Shown here: positions 22,671 to 29,367 of the stretch, piece after piece
Layout: the number at the start of each line of letters is the position of its first letter
How positions within the stretch are numbered: the stretch's first letter is position 1
Assembly (NCBI GenBank): GCA_002418625.1
Contig: DIEM01000057.1
Coordinates: forward strand, 1-30,171
From: Firmicutes bacterium UBA5774
Lineage (GTDB): Bacteria > Bacillota > Clostridia > Peptostreptococcales > Anaerovoracaceae
Reading direction: 5' to 3'
DNA length: 30,171 nt
Notes under the pieces: model-generated
The model's input: only the letters and a program-made list of their open reading frames with translations
Databases searched by the model: none
Told to the model about the DNA's origin: nothing
Position numbers and translations under genes: made by a program

Positions 22671-23388
22671 CGGAACACTCGAAGGATTTCTGTGCTGCGT
22701 GTACGAGAGCTATGCCCGGCGCGAAGTGCCCTGTGAAATACGCACGGAGAACGGCCAGCTCCTGATTTTCGAGCAGAGCGAGTGGATCCGCACGGACCTT
22801 ATCCATGCCGAAAAAGTCTACGAATCCCTTGACCGCAAGATCAGTCTCGAGGCACAGGATTTCATCAAGAATGCATTTCTGACCAACATCGACAACCGTG
22901 AGATACTCATGTACCGCTTCATCCGGCAGGGCTACCACTTTGGGCGCGCCGTCTTTGACCGCCTGACCGACGATACCGTCGATGCCCTCACCAAGGCCGT
23001 CCGCAACCTCCAGCGTGAGGCCCACAGCTTCATGGGATTCATACGCTTTGCCATCTATGACGGCGTCCTGGTCTCCTGCATTTCCCCGAAAAACAGAGTG
23101 CTGCCGCTTATTTCAGAGCACTTTGCAAACCGCTACCCTGACGAGACCTTCCTGATCTACGACAAAACACACCAGATGGCCATCGTCCATAAGCCGGAAG
23201 GCACCCTGCTTACGGCCATGACAAACCTGACCCTGCCGCCGATCGATGATGCCGAAGAAGCCTACCAGACCTTATGGAAATGCTTCCAGCGCACCATCGC
23301 CATCGAAGAACGCCACAATCCCAAATGCCAGATGAACCACATGCCGAAAAGATTCTGGGCAGACATGACGGAGTTTACAGGCACATGA
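22636..23388 (+). CDS. DUF4130-type partner protein (probable DNA metabolism)
   Basis: 250-residue soluble protein of the TIGR03915/DUF4130 group, almost always encoded beside the radical-SAM protein above. Characteristic stretches are YIYDGTLEGFLCCVYESY at the start, EREAHSFMGFIRF-like REAHSFMGFIRF in the middle, and PLISEHFANRYPDETFLIYD. In other genomes this protein can carry a uracil-DNA-glycosylase domain at the C-terminus; here it ends at about residue 250 (FWADMTEFTGT) and has none. ATG 22636 follows GAGGACGAG inside the 3' end of the preceding gene, so the two are translationally coupled. No catalytic residues are known. The structured repeat copy 2 begins 5 bases after the stop. Confidence 0.88.
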   Translation: MQDNTNLVYIYDGTLEGFLCCVYESYARREVPCEIRTENGQLLIFEQSEWIRTDLIHAEKVYESLDRKISLEAQDFIKNAFLTNIDNREILMYRFIRQGYHFGRAVFDRLTDDTVDALTKAVRNLQREAHSFMGFIRFAIYDGVLVSCISPKNRVLPLISEHFANRYPDETFLIYDKTHQMAIVHKPEGTLLTAMTNLTLPPIDDAEEAYQTLWKCFQRTIAIEERHNPKCQMNHMPKRFWADMTEFTGT

Positions 23389-23392
23389 AGTA

Positions 23393-23475
23393 ACACCGGA
23401 TATGCTTTTTCTCGCTCCGGGTCCTCGGATCGCTTTGCGATCCTGCGGAAGTCGCTCGAAAAACATATCCGGTGT
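23393..23475 (+). repeat. 83-bp structured element, copy 2
   Basis: ACACCGGATATGCTTTTTC (23393-23411) pairs with GAAAAACATATCCGGTGT (23458-23475), leaving one bulged C. Inside is GGATCGC-TTT-GCGATCC (23427-23443). The core GGTCCTCGGAT, GCTTTGC and ATCCTGCGGAA is shared with copy 1, and stem changes are compensatory. It follows the SOS-linked gene pair and may also act as its 3' end structure, though there is no T-run. Confidence 0.8.
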
Positions 23476-23502
23476 TCCGGGAAGGCGCTGCGCGCCGCGG
23501 AA
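23475..23502. repeat. GC-rich hairpin adjoining structured element copy 2
   Basis: GGCGC-TGC-GCGCC (23484-23496) is enclosed by TTCCG (23475-23479) and CGGAA (23498-23502). The remaining bases to 23578 hold several tiny GAA-loop hairpins (for example GGC-GAA-GCC near 23535) but no gene. Confidence 0.55.
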
Positions 23503-23578
23503 TATGACTTCCTCGGATACTTCCAAAGGCGAAGCCATTCAATCTTCCGTCACGCGAAGCGACAGCAGGGATCAATTA

Positions 23579-24472
23579 TCACCAGCTGTTTGAAATCACA
23601 ATTGTTTCTCCGGAAGCGACTTCGACTGTGTATGTACTTTCCGCTGAAACTTCGCTTTGTATGGGTTCATTATTTACTATGTATATGCGTTTTATTAATT
23701 CATTTGCCGCAGGATCCTTAATATAATCGATGTTTGCATAGTGTTCATTTCCACTGATGCTGAAGTTCACTGAATAGACGCCGTCGATTCGGTTGTATAT
23801 TGTTGAAGCAGTTTCTGTAAGATAATTAAGATCTGACTGAACGATATCAAAAACCTCCGGCGGCATCGTGTCATCTCGAGCATATACGCTGAAATTAATA
23901 AATACGCTCATGATGCCTGTTTCATCTCCCCAGAAAAATATATCGCTTTTACAGAGATTATCCGGGGGAAGGATATCAACTAGTTTATGATTCAGCGCTT
24001 CTATTTTCTCATCCGATATTGATAAGCTAAATAATGACGGATTGATCACTTCATCGTCTTTACTCTCGATATGATTTTTGGTCAGGATACTGACGCATAC
24101 CATGGTAGAAATGATTACGCCAAGAATAAGCCAGGGGTAAGGTTTGCTGAAGTTCAGGATATTTTTGATTTTGGGATGGCGGCGAAGGACGCTGGAAAAT
24201 TTTGATTGTGCTTTGCCCATCTTTTCCCCCGGAATATCGTCTTGATCAAGGACGACAATGTCCTCTAGAAGCACAATTGCAGTTATGCTGGAATCTTCAT
24301 TTCGTAAAATGCCTCGCTTACATAGCCTTCGTATTGCTGATGACGCAATTGACTTTTTCCAGCCAAAGCGCACAAAGCATGACCAGATAAGGTCAGACAA
24401 CTCTGCCGGCTGTGTTTCGCAAACCAGTCTTGTTAATGCATATTCCGAATGACTGAGTACATGTGTTTCCAT
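23579..24472 (-). CDS. Membrane-tethered MecI/BlaI-like winged-helix protein, paralog 1
   Basis: 297 residues with a cytoplasmic N-terminal winged helix (about 5-68) like the penicillinase-repressor family: LSHSEYALTRLV, then LSDLIWSCFVRFGWKKSIASSAIRRL (recognition-helix region), then the wing CKRGILRNEDSSITAIV. A linker and one membrane helix (about 113-131, WLILGVIISTMVCVSIL) follow. The C-terminal 165 residues are external, with TASTIYNRIDGVYSVNFSI shared with paralog 2. Ordinary MecI/BlaI proteins (about 125 residues) have no membrane anchor and are controlled by a BlaR1 protease, which is absent here. The build suggests a ToxR-like one-component sensor; the ligand and target are unknown. 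It is 63 bases downstream of paralog 2 and ATG 24472 follows GAAGGTAA. Base use is more AT-rich than in the neighbours. Confidence 0.75.
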   Translation of the reverse strand: METHVLSHSEYALTRLVCETQPAELSDLIWSCFVRFGWKKSIASSAIRRLCKRGILRNEDSSITAIVLLEDIVVLDQDDIPGEKMGKAQSKFSSVLRRHPKIKNILNFSKPYPWLILGVIISTMVCVSILTKNHIESKDDEVINPSLFSLSISDEKIEALNHKLVDILPPDNLCKSDIFFWGDETGIMSVFINFSVYARDDTMPPEVFDIVQSDLNYLTETASTIYNRIDGVYSVNFSISGNEHYANIDYIKDPAANELIKRIYIVNNEPIQSEVSAESTYTVEVASGETIVISNSW

Positions 24473-24535
24473 CAGAATTACCTTCGGTAAATGTAACGGC
24501 AGATATATGCGGGGAAGAAAGTTCTTATCGTCTGA

Positions 24536-25384
24536 CTAAATATCAACACTATATGAATTCAACATTTTAGCATTGGCCAGATCAGTGAATAAAGCGTCAC
24601 GATCGTCATAGAAACCGGAATACGCGTATATACTATAATCTGTCTTACTATATTCATCAAAAGTCTTTACATATTCGACTCTTCCGGAATATTCATCTGC
24701 AAAGATTATGAAATCAATAACGAGAGGACCATCAATCCGGCTGCATATTGTTGATGCAATCACATCCAGCGATTCGTGATTATCACGGGTGACATCAAAT
24801 GCGTTTTGGGATTTCGATTTGCCGTCTATTTCAAAGAAAAAATCAATAGAACACAGTGTATTATCTGCCAGTGTGATGCTTCGTTTGCCTGCAATAAAAC
24901 AATCAGGGAAGACCAAATCATCAACCTGTTGGCTGATCTGACTGCCAATATCCTCTGCTGCCGAAATCCTGGACGCCCGGGCTGAATACCCAACAAAAAA
25001 ATTGACACATACAACTAAAACGACAAGCAGGGACAAAAGAATCCAGAATGGCAGTTTTCTATAATTAAGGAGCCCCTTCATTTTGAATCTCTCGAGAAAA
25101 GAGGGGAGAAATTTCCTTTTGGGCCTTTTGTATAGCTGCCAGGGGATAGGCTCACCCGCAACGAACTGCACGTACTCTTTGGGAACGATAGCCGTAATCG
25201 AGGAATTCTCAATCCGAAGGAAACCGCGTTCGGAAAGCTTCTGCACAGCTGTCTTCGTGATGGATTTACTCCATCCAAAGCGTTTGTGGCAAAGCTCGAC
25301 AAGCTCGGTCAAATCCGTGGGCTGAAGTTCCCATACAATATTTAGAAAATCATATTCTGCAGAATAAAGAATGTATTTATCCAT
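24536..25384 (-). CDS. Membrane-tethered MecI/BlaI-like winged-helix protein, paralog 2
   Basis: 282 residues, collinear with paralog 1: winged helix at about 5-70 (LYSAEYDFLNIVWELQPTDL, RFGWSKSITKTAVQKLSERG, SSITAIV at residues 61-67 in both), basic linker, membrane helix at about 112-132 (LPFWILLSLLVVLVVCVNFF), and external domain with ASTICSRIDGPLVIDFIIF matching TASTIYNRIDG of the sister. The repressor-like half is closer to the MecI consensus than paralog 1 (YDFLNIVWEL). ATG 25384 follows AAGGTG. The open frame runs on upstream to 25768, but that part is antisense to the yccF frame and has no family features. It lies 44 bases after yccF on the same strand, so the three genes are likely one operon. 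Confidence 0.78.
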   Translation of the reverse strand: MDKYILYSAEYDFLNIVWELQPTDLTELVELCHKRFGWSKSITKTAVQKLSERGFLRIENSSITAIVPKEYVQFVAGEPIPWQLYKRPKRKFLPSFLERFKMKGLLNYRKLPFWILLSLLVVLVVCVNFFVGYSARASRISAAEDIGSQISQQVDDLVFPDCFIAGKRSITLADNTLCSIDFFFEIDGKSKSQNAFDVTRDNHESLDVIASTICSRIDGPLVIDFIIFADEYSGRVEYVKTFDEYSKTDYSIYAYSGFYDDRDALFTDLANAKMLNSYSVDI

Positions 25385-25428
25385 CCAAAAACACCTTGCA
25401 AAAAGGGGGGAAAAGAATGCTTCTTCCC

Positions 25429-25791
25429 CTATTCGAAAGTGACCCCGAACGGGAACAGCGATACCTGTGCCAGCTTGAAGCACTGGAGTCCGAAGGGAAT
25501 TCCGATGATGGTGATGCAATAGATGCAGCCGATTATCAGATTTGTCAGGGCAAGTTCCCATCCGAAGAAGATTATCCAGAGGATATTTCCCAGGAGGCTG
25601 CCGACGCCGGCTTTGTGATAGGAGATCTCTTTGCCGAATGGCCAGAGGGAAAGTCCCGCGAGCTTGAAGCACTGTATACCGAAGGGAATTCCGACTATGG
25701 TAATGCAGCAGATGATACCTGCAACAAACCACAGGATAGCTAAAAATATTCCGCCAAAAAGAAACCATATGATATTGCCGATTGTTTTCAT
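25429..25791 (-). CDS. YccF-family inner-membrane protein
   Basis: 120-residue membrane protein made of two similar halves, each with the YccF motif: IIWFLFGGIFLAILWFVAGIICCITIVGIPFGIQCFKLAGLSLWPFG, read as separate pieces GIPFGIQCFKLAGLSLWPFG in the first half and GIPFGLQCFKLAQVSLFPFG in the second. Family function is unknown. Four hydrophobic segments are expected. It is the first gene of the leftward set that continues with the two winged-helix membrane proteins; the ATG at 25791 has a GAGGG-type site about 8 bases upstream. Its link to the regulators is positional only. Confidence 0.88.
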   Translation of the reverse strand: MKTIGNIIWFLFGGIFLAILWFVAGIICCITIVGIPFGIQCFKLAGLSLWPFGKEISYHKAGVGSLLGNILWIIFFGWELALTNLIIGCIYCITIIGIPFGLQCFKLAQVSLFPFGVTFE

Positions 25792-25907
25792 TTTCGTGCC
25801 CTCTCGTTTGCTTCTAATAAATATTTGAATTGCTATATTTTTATTGTATCACAATGAAAAAATCGGCAGTCTTTGCATGAGTGCAGCCGGTTGTCTTGGG
25901 ATTGGAT

Positions 25908-26897
25908 TTAATGTATTACTTGTTCCAGGACCTGATATGCCTGGAGGGTTATCCATTTGGAGGGCTTGCCTTTTTGTTCAATGCGGACGAGCATTTTTCC
26001 GTTGTTTGATGATTCCAGGAGCCATTTTCCGTCAGGCGTCTGTTTTTCGCGGAGGATCTCAAGCGCGTCTTCGAGACGGGGATCGCGTATTCCGGGCTCG
26101 GTGAAGAGGCTTAGGAGTTCAAGGATATCTGTCTGGTACATCAGAGGAAAACCGAGGCGAAGCCAGCCGGGACGTGAGATCTCCTCGAGACTGTGGCTCT
26201 TTTTATACAAGTGGTGTTTGAGGAAATACTCCGTGAGTTCATCGAGCTTGGCATTTATTTCCGCGCTGCGTTTTTCGGGCGGGATGGCTGTGAGTGCTTT
26301 TAGAGCTTTGGCAACACCCATGTGGCAGGAGTGACGTCCCCAGCACGTGTAGAATTTCTTGTAAATGTCACCTTCCGGTGCTTTCTCGATGCCGTCGTCC
26401 GCCCGCTGGATGCGGGTGATCCAGCTGATGGCGCTTTGGACCCGGCTGTCTTCGAGATATCCCAGACGAATCAGGCTGTAGACCATGTTCCCGGTAAGGC
26501 AGGGAATCACGCCGCTGGCAAGGCCGGTATGTGTTTTTGCACTTTCACCATATGAAAACCCGCCGGTTTCCGGATTCTGTGAATGCTGCAGGATAAATTC
26601 ACAGGCATTTCGGATGCGGGGATCGAGTGGATCGGCATGAAGTTCGGCAAGGAGCAGGAGAGTCCAGACGGTGCCTGTGTATTTGAGGCCGTAGAATTTT
26701 TCCGGAATGCAAAAAGAGCCGTCCGGATTCTGGAGGGACAGAATTTTGGGAACCGGTCCCTGTGTCATTATGGCGGATTGTGCGGCGATTACTTCGGGAT
26801 CATCCGGTGGCCTGTGAAGAAGTGAAGTGAGTGTCAGGCAGCGGACAGACGGGTTCTCTTCTTCGAGCAGCCAATCCAGAACAGCATCCGGGATCAT
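25908..26897 (-). CDS. Alpha/alpha-barrel protein of the prenyltransferase/squalene-cyclase-like fold
   Basis: 329-residue soluble protein with repeated QW-like motifs (LQNPDGSFCIP, SQNPETGGFSYG, KQTPDGKWLLE and a weaker QRADDGIE), the signature of alpha/alpha6 barrels such as squalene cyclases and protein prenyltransferases. The DxDD acid motif of class II terpene cyclases is not seen, so cyclase activity is unlikely. Homologues in Firmicutes sometimes carry the misleading name nitrogen fixation protein. ATG 26897 follows AAGGAGG by 5 bases; the first seven residues of the longer frame are excluded. It lies 17 bases after the aldo/keto reductase stop on the same strand, so the two form an operon. 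A binding or scaffolding role is possible. Confidence 0.75.
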   Translation of the reverse strand: MIPDAVLDWLLEEENPSVRCLTLTSLLHRPPDDPEVIAAQSAIMTQGPVPKILSLQNPDGSFCIPEKFYGLKYTGTVWTLLLLAELHADPLDPRIRNACEFILQHSQNPETGGFSYGESAKTHTGLASGVIPCLTGNMVYSLIRLGYLEDSRVQSAISWITRIQRADDGIEKAPEGDIYKKFYTCWGRHSCHMGVAKALKALTAIPPEKRSAEINAKLDELTEYFLKHHLYKKSHSLEEISRPGWLRLGFPLMYQTDILELLSLFTEPGIRDPRLEDALEILREKQTPDGKWLLESSNNGKMLVRIEQKGKPSKWITLQAYQVLEQVIH

Positions 26898-26914
26898 GTC
26901 AGCCTCCTTAAAAA

Positions 26915-27739
26915 TCAATATTTGAAGGTATCGGGATCACTGCCGGTACGATGATTCTCGTTCAAAGCATCTATGGATGCCATATCTTCTGTGGTCAGTG
27001 CAAATCCGTACAGGTCTGTATTACTGATGATGCGTTCTTTATGTGTGGATTTGGGAATGACGATGTTACCGTGCTGGAGGTGCCAGCGCAGGATGATCTG
27101 TGCCTCTGTTCTTTCGTAACGGGCGGCGATGTCCATGATGACGGGATTGGTCAGGAGGGTTCCGCGCCCAAGGGGGCTCCATGCGGCAATGGCAATTCCT
27201 TCATCTTTGAAATAATGTGTGACGTCGGGCTGCAGAAGGAGCGGGTGGAGCTCGATCTGATTGATCGCGGGTACAACCAGGGCTGTATCCATCAGGGTTT
27301 CGAAGTGGTGCGGATTGAAGTTGCTGATGCCGATGGCACGGACAAGTCCGTCCTTGTACATATTTTCCATTATGGTCCAGGACTCGGGGTATTTCCCGCT
27401 GACCGGCCAGTGCATGAGATAGAGGTCGATGTATTCGACGCCGAGAAGCTTCAGACTCTCGTGAAAAGCCTCTTCCTCACGGTCTTCGCGCATGTCGGTT
27501 GTCCAGAGCTTGGTGGTGATGAAAATCTGTTCCCGCGGGATTTTGCTGTCACGGACGGCACGGCCGACACTGGCTTCATTGCCGTAGGCTTTGGCGGTAT
27601 CGATGTGCCGGTATCCGGCTTCGAGAGCCCAGAGGACGGAATGATATGTCTCATCTCCCTCAGGTGTTTTGAAGACACCAAGGCCGAGCTGAGGTATTTT
27701 TACCTGGTTGTTAAGTGTGACGGTTGTGTTAATATCCAT
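26915..27739 (-). CDS. Aldo/keto reductase
   Basis: 274-residue NADPH-dependent (alpha/beta)8-barrel reductase of small aldehydes and ketones. The catalytic tetrad is visible as Asp in HIDTAKAY, Tyr in AKAYGNEA, Lys in ITTKLW and His in YLMHWPV. Cofactor-binding residues IPKSTHKERI near 225-235 fit NADPH use. It resembles the 2,5-diketo-gluconate reductase/YvgN group (opening QLGLGVFKTPEG). ATG 27739 follows GGAGG. It is the first gene of a two-gene leftward unit with the alpha/alpha-barrel gene. The intergenic region to the divergent DUF554 gene has no clear minus-strand promoter. Confidence 0.93.
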   Translation of the reverse strand: MDINTTVTLNNQVKIPQLGLGVFKTPEGDETYHSVLWALEAGYRHIDTAKAYGNEASVGRAVRDSKIPREQIFITTKLWTTDMREDREEEAFHESLKLLGVEYIDLYLMHWPVSGKYPESWTIMENMYKDGLVRAIGISNFNPHHFETLMDTALVVPAINQIELHPLLLQPDVTHYFKDEGIAIAAWSPLGRGTLLTNPVIMDIAARYERTEAQIILRWHLQHGNIVIPKSTHKERIISNTDLYGFALTTEDMASIDALNENHRTGSDPDTFKY

Positions 27740-27870
27740 CTCTTTTTCCTCCCAGCGAGTTGTTACCTTCAGAATGCCACGGATCAGACGGAAATGCTAC
27801 CCGATTTTTCTCTGCTTTTTGTATGAATTGCCATATTTTCGATTCTGTGTTCGGTTGTTGGCGCGCCGCA

Positions 27871-27932
27871 TGGTATACTGAAAAAGTTCCGTCCGGAACA
27901 TATTACTGACATATCAGGAACATACTACTGAC
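27871..27932 (+). promoter_or_regulatory. Extended -10 promoter and tandem direct repeat before the DUF554 gene
   Basis: TGGTATACT (27871-27879) is an extended -10 box without a good -35. Two near-identical 16-mers, GGAACATATTACTGAC (27895-27910) and GGAACATACTACTGAC (27917-27932), 22 bases apart, fall between the expected start point and the ribosome site at 27937. Confidence 0.55.
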
Positions 27933-27951
27933 TCAAAAGGAGGATCCGTTG

Positions 27952-28656
27952 ATGCCGCTTACAGGGACGTTTGTGAATTTCGCCGCAATTATTATAGGGG
28001 GTGCGGTGGGACTCCTTTTCCGCAAAGGTCTTCCGCAGAAGTATATGAATGCGGTGCTCTATGTAATAGGACTTGTTGTCTTTGCCCTTGGCGTCAAATA
28101 TGTGCTTGCCAGCCAGCAGGTTCTTGTCGTGATCATCAGTGTCATTATCGGTACGCTTATCGGTACGGCACTTCACCTTGATGAGCGTCTCAGGAGTCTC
28201 GGGGATTTTTTACAGTCGCATATCCGCATCGGCGGCGACCGTTTTTCCGAAGCCTTTACAACGGCGACACTTCTCTACTGTATCGGTGCGATGGCGATTA
28301 CGGGAGCCATTGCCGGCGGTCTGCAGAATGATCACAGTATCATTTATCTGAAGGCGGTAATGGATGGCGTGACAGCGGTGTTTTTCGCTTCGACACTTGG
28401 CGTCGGCGTGCTGTTTTCAGCAGTACCCGTACTCATTTACCAGGGTTCGATTGCCCTCGGTGCGGCACAGCTTGCACCGGTCCTTAACATGGCGATCATA
28501 CCGGAAATTTCCGCGGCCGGAGGGATTGCCCTGATGGCGCTTGGCCTGGGACTTACCGAAATCAAGAAGCTCAATGTGGCGGATATTCTTCCGTCCATCT
28601 TTTTACCTCTGCTGATTTACCCCCTGATTGAAGCTCTGACCGGACTGTTTTCCTGA
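27952..28656 (+). CDS. DUF554 (YdfK-like) membrane protein
   Basis: 234-residue integral membrane protein with about seven hydrophobic segments. It begins LTGTFVNFAAIIIGGAVGLLF, includes GTLIGTALHLDERL and EAFTTATLLYCIGAMAITGAI, and contains LKAVMDGVTAVFFASTLGVGVLFSA, all typical of DUF554. Function is unknown in the family. ATG 27952 follows AAAGGAGG. The shikimate-kinase-like gene starts 23 bases after its stop, suggesting co-transcription. Confidence 0.93.
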   Translation: MPLTGTFVNFAAIIIGGAVGLLFRKGLPQKYMNAVLYVIGLVVFALGVKYVLASQQVLVVIISVIIGTLIGTALHLDERLRSLGDFLQSHIRIGGDRFSEAFTTATLLYCIGAMAITGAIAGGLQNDHSIIYLKAVMDGVTAVFFASTLGVGVLFSAVPVLIYQGSIALGAAQLAPVLNMAIIPEISAAGGIALMALGLGLTEIKKLNVADILPSIFLPLLIYPLIEALTGLFS

Positions 28657-28679
28657 TATAGGCTAAGAGGACCCGCCGT

Positions 28680-29198
28680 ATGAGAAGAAGAAGTATTATT
28701 TTAATAGGAATGCCCGGCAGCGGTAAAAGCACCATCGGAGTGCTGCTGGCCAAGGCTGTGTGCATGAATTTCCTCGACAGTGACCTGCTGATTCAAAGGC
28801 GCGAAAAAATGCCGCTGCAGCAGATTATTAATACGCGCGGGAACGAGTATTTTGCCGAATGTGAAGAGAAGGCAATTCTCTCCATCCGTCAGCGCGGCCA
28901 GGTAATCGCGACAGGCGGCAGTGCCGTCCTGCATCCCGAAGCCATGAAGCATCTCAAGAGCCTCGGCAAAGTTGTCTATCTGGATGTGGCTTTTCCCGAA
29001 CTCAAACGCAGGTTATGGAATCTGAAGACCCGCGGAATTGTACTTGCTCCGGGCCAGACACTCGAGGATCTTTTCAACGAGCGCAAGCCTTATTACGAAA
29101 AATACGCGGATGTCACCATCCACGCCGGCCGCACGAAAACCGAGCAGGTGGTACAGATGATTGTCGAGCAGGCGGGGCTTATAAGGTGTGACATGTAG
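28680..29198 (+). CDS. Shikimate-kinase-like P-loop kinase with altered substrate residues
   Basis: 172 residues, the size of shikimate kinases. Walker A GMPGSGKST spans residues 10-18; FLDSD at 31-35 supplies the catalytic Asp; the lid and C-terminal ERKPYYEKYADVTIH fit AroK. Two substrate residues differ: the shikimate-binding Arg of FRxxE is Ala59 (YFAECEE), and the GGG of the substrate loop is GGS at 79-81. Canonical shikimate kinase residues Asp34, Arg58 and Gly79-81 (M. tuberculosis numbering) thus line up except for these two. It may phosphorylate a different small molecule. There are no other aromatic pathway genes nearby. ATG 28680 follows GAGG; the gene is in one unit with the DUF554 gene and is followed by a terminator. 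Confidence 0.82.
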   Translation: MRRRSIILIGMPGSGKSTIGVLLAKAVCMNFLDSDLLIQRREKMPLQQIINTRGNEYFAECEEKAILSIRQRGQVIATGGSAVLHPEAMKHLKSLGKVVYLDVAFPELKRRLWNLKTRGIVLAPGQTLEDLFNERKPYYEKYADVTIHAGRTKTEQVVQMIVEQAGLIRCDM

Positions 29199-29261
29199 CG
29201 GGACTCAAATGGTGAATAAAACAGGTGCTAAGCGCCGAATAAATACTAAACGAAATGAAGA

Positions 29262-29310
29262 ACCGGCCAGAATTTGATCTGACCGGTCTTTCTTATGTTT
29301 TTTTCTTTTG
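29262..29310 (+). terminator. Terminator between convergent genes
   Basis: ACCGG-C-CAGA (29262-29271) pairs with TCTG-A-CCGGT (29278-29287) with one mismatch, followed by CTTTCTTATG and a long T-run. It ends the rightward unit and may also act on the hcp side. Confidence 0.75.
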
Positions 29311-29367
29311 GAACTCACATTACTGTTGCTGATTTGTCTTTTAGCAGGTCCGTTCGAGTTGCACTGC

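Noticed and set aside
25396..25743. 115-residue plus-strand open frame
   Set aside because: It is antisense to yccF, and its internal repeat (LEALESEGNSDDG, LEALYTEGNSDYG) only mirrors the two YccF halves.
25385..25768. N-terminal extension of the paralog-2 frame (about 128 further residues)
   Set aside because: It overlaps the yccF gene on the same strand in another frame, has a low-complexity His/Arg-rich composition, and lacks a ribosome site; ATG 25384 has one and matches the family start.
26951..27826. 291-residue plus-strand open frame
   Set aside because: It is antisense to the aldo/keto reductase, which has a full catalytic tetrad and a ribosome site.
27895..27932. Possible CRISPR-like repeats
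   Set aside because: There are only two copies with a 6-base gap and no spacer array or cas genes.
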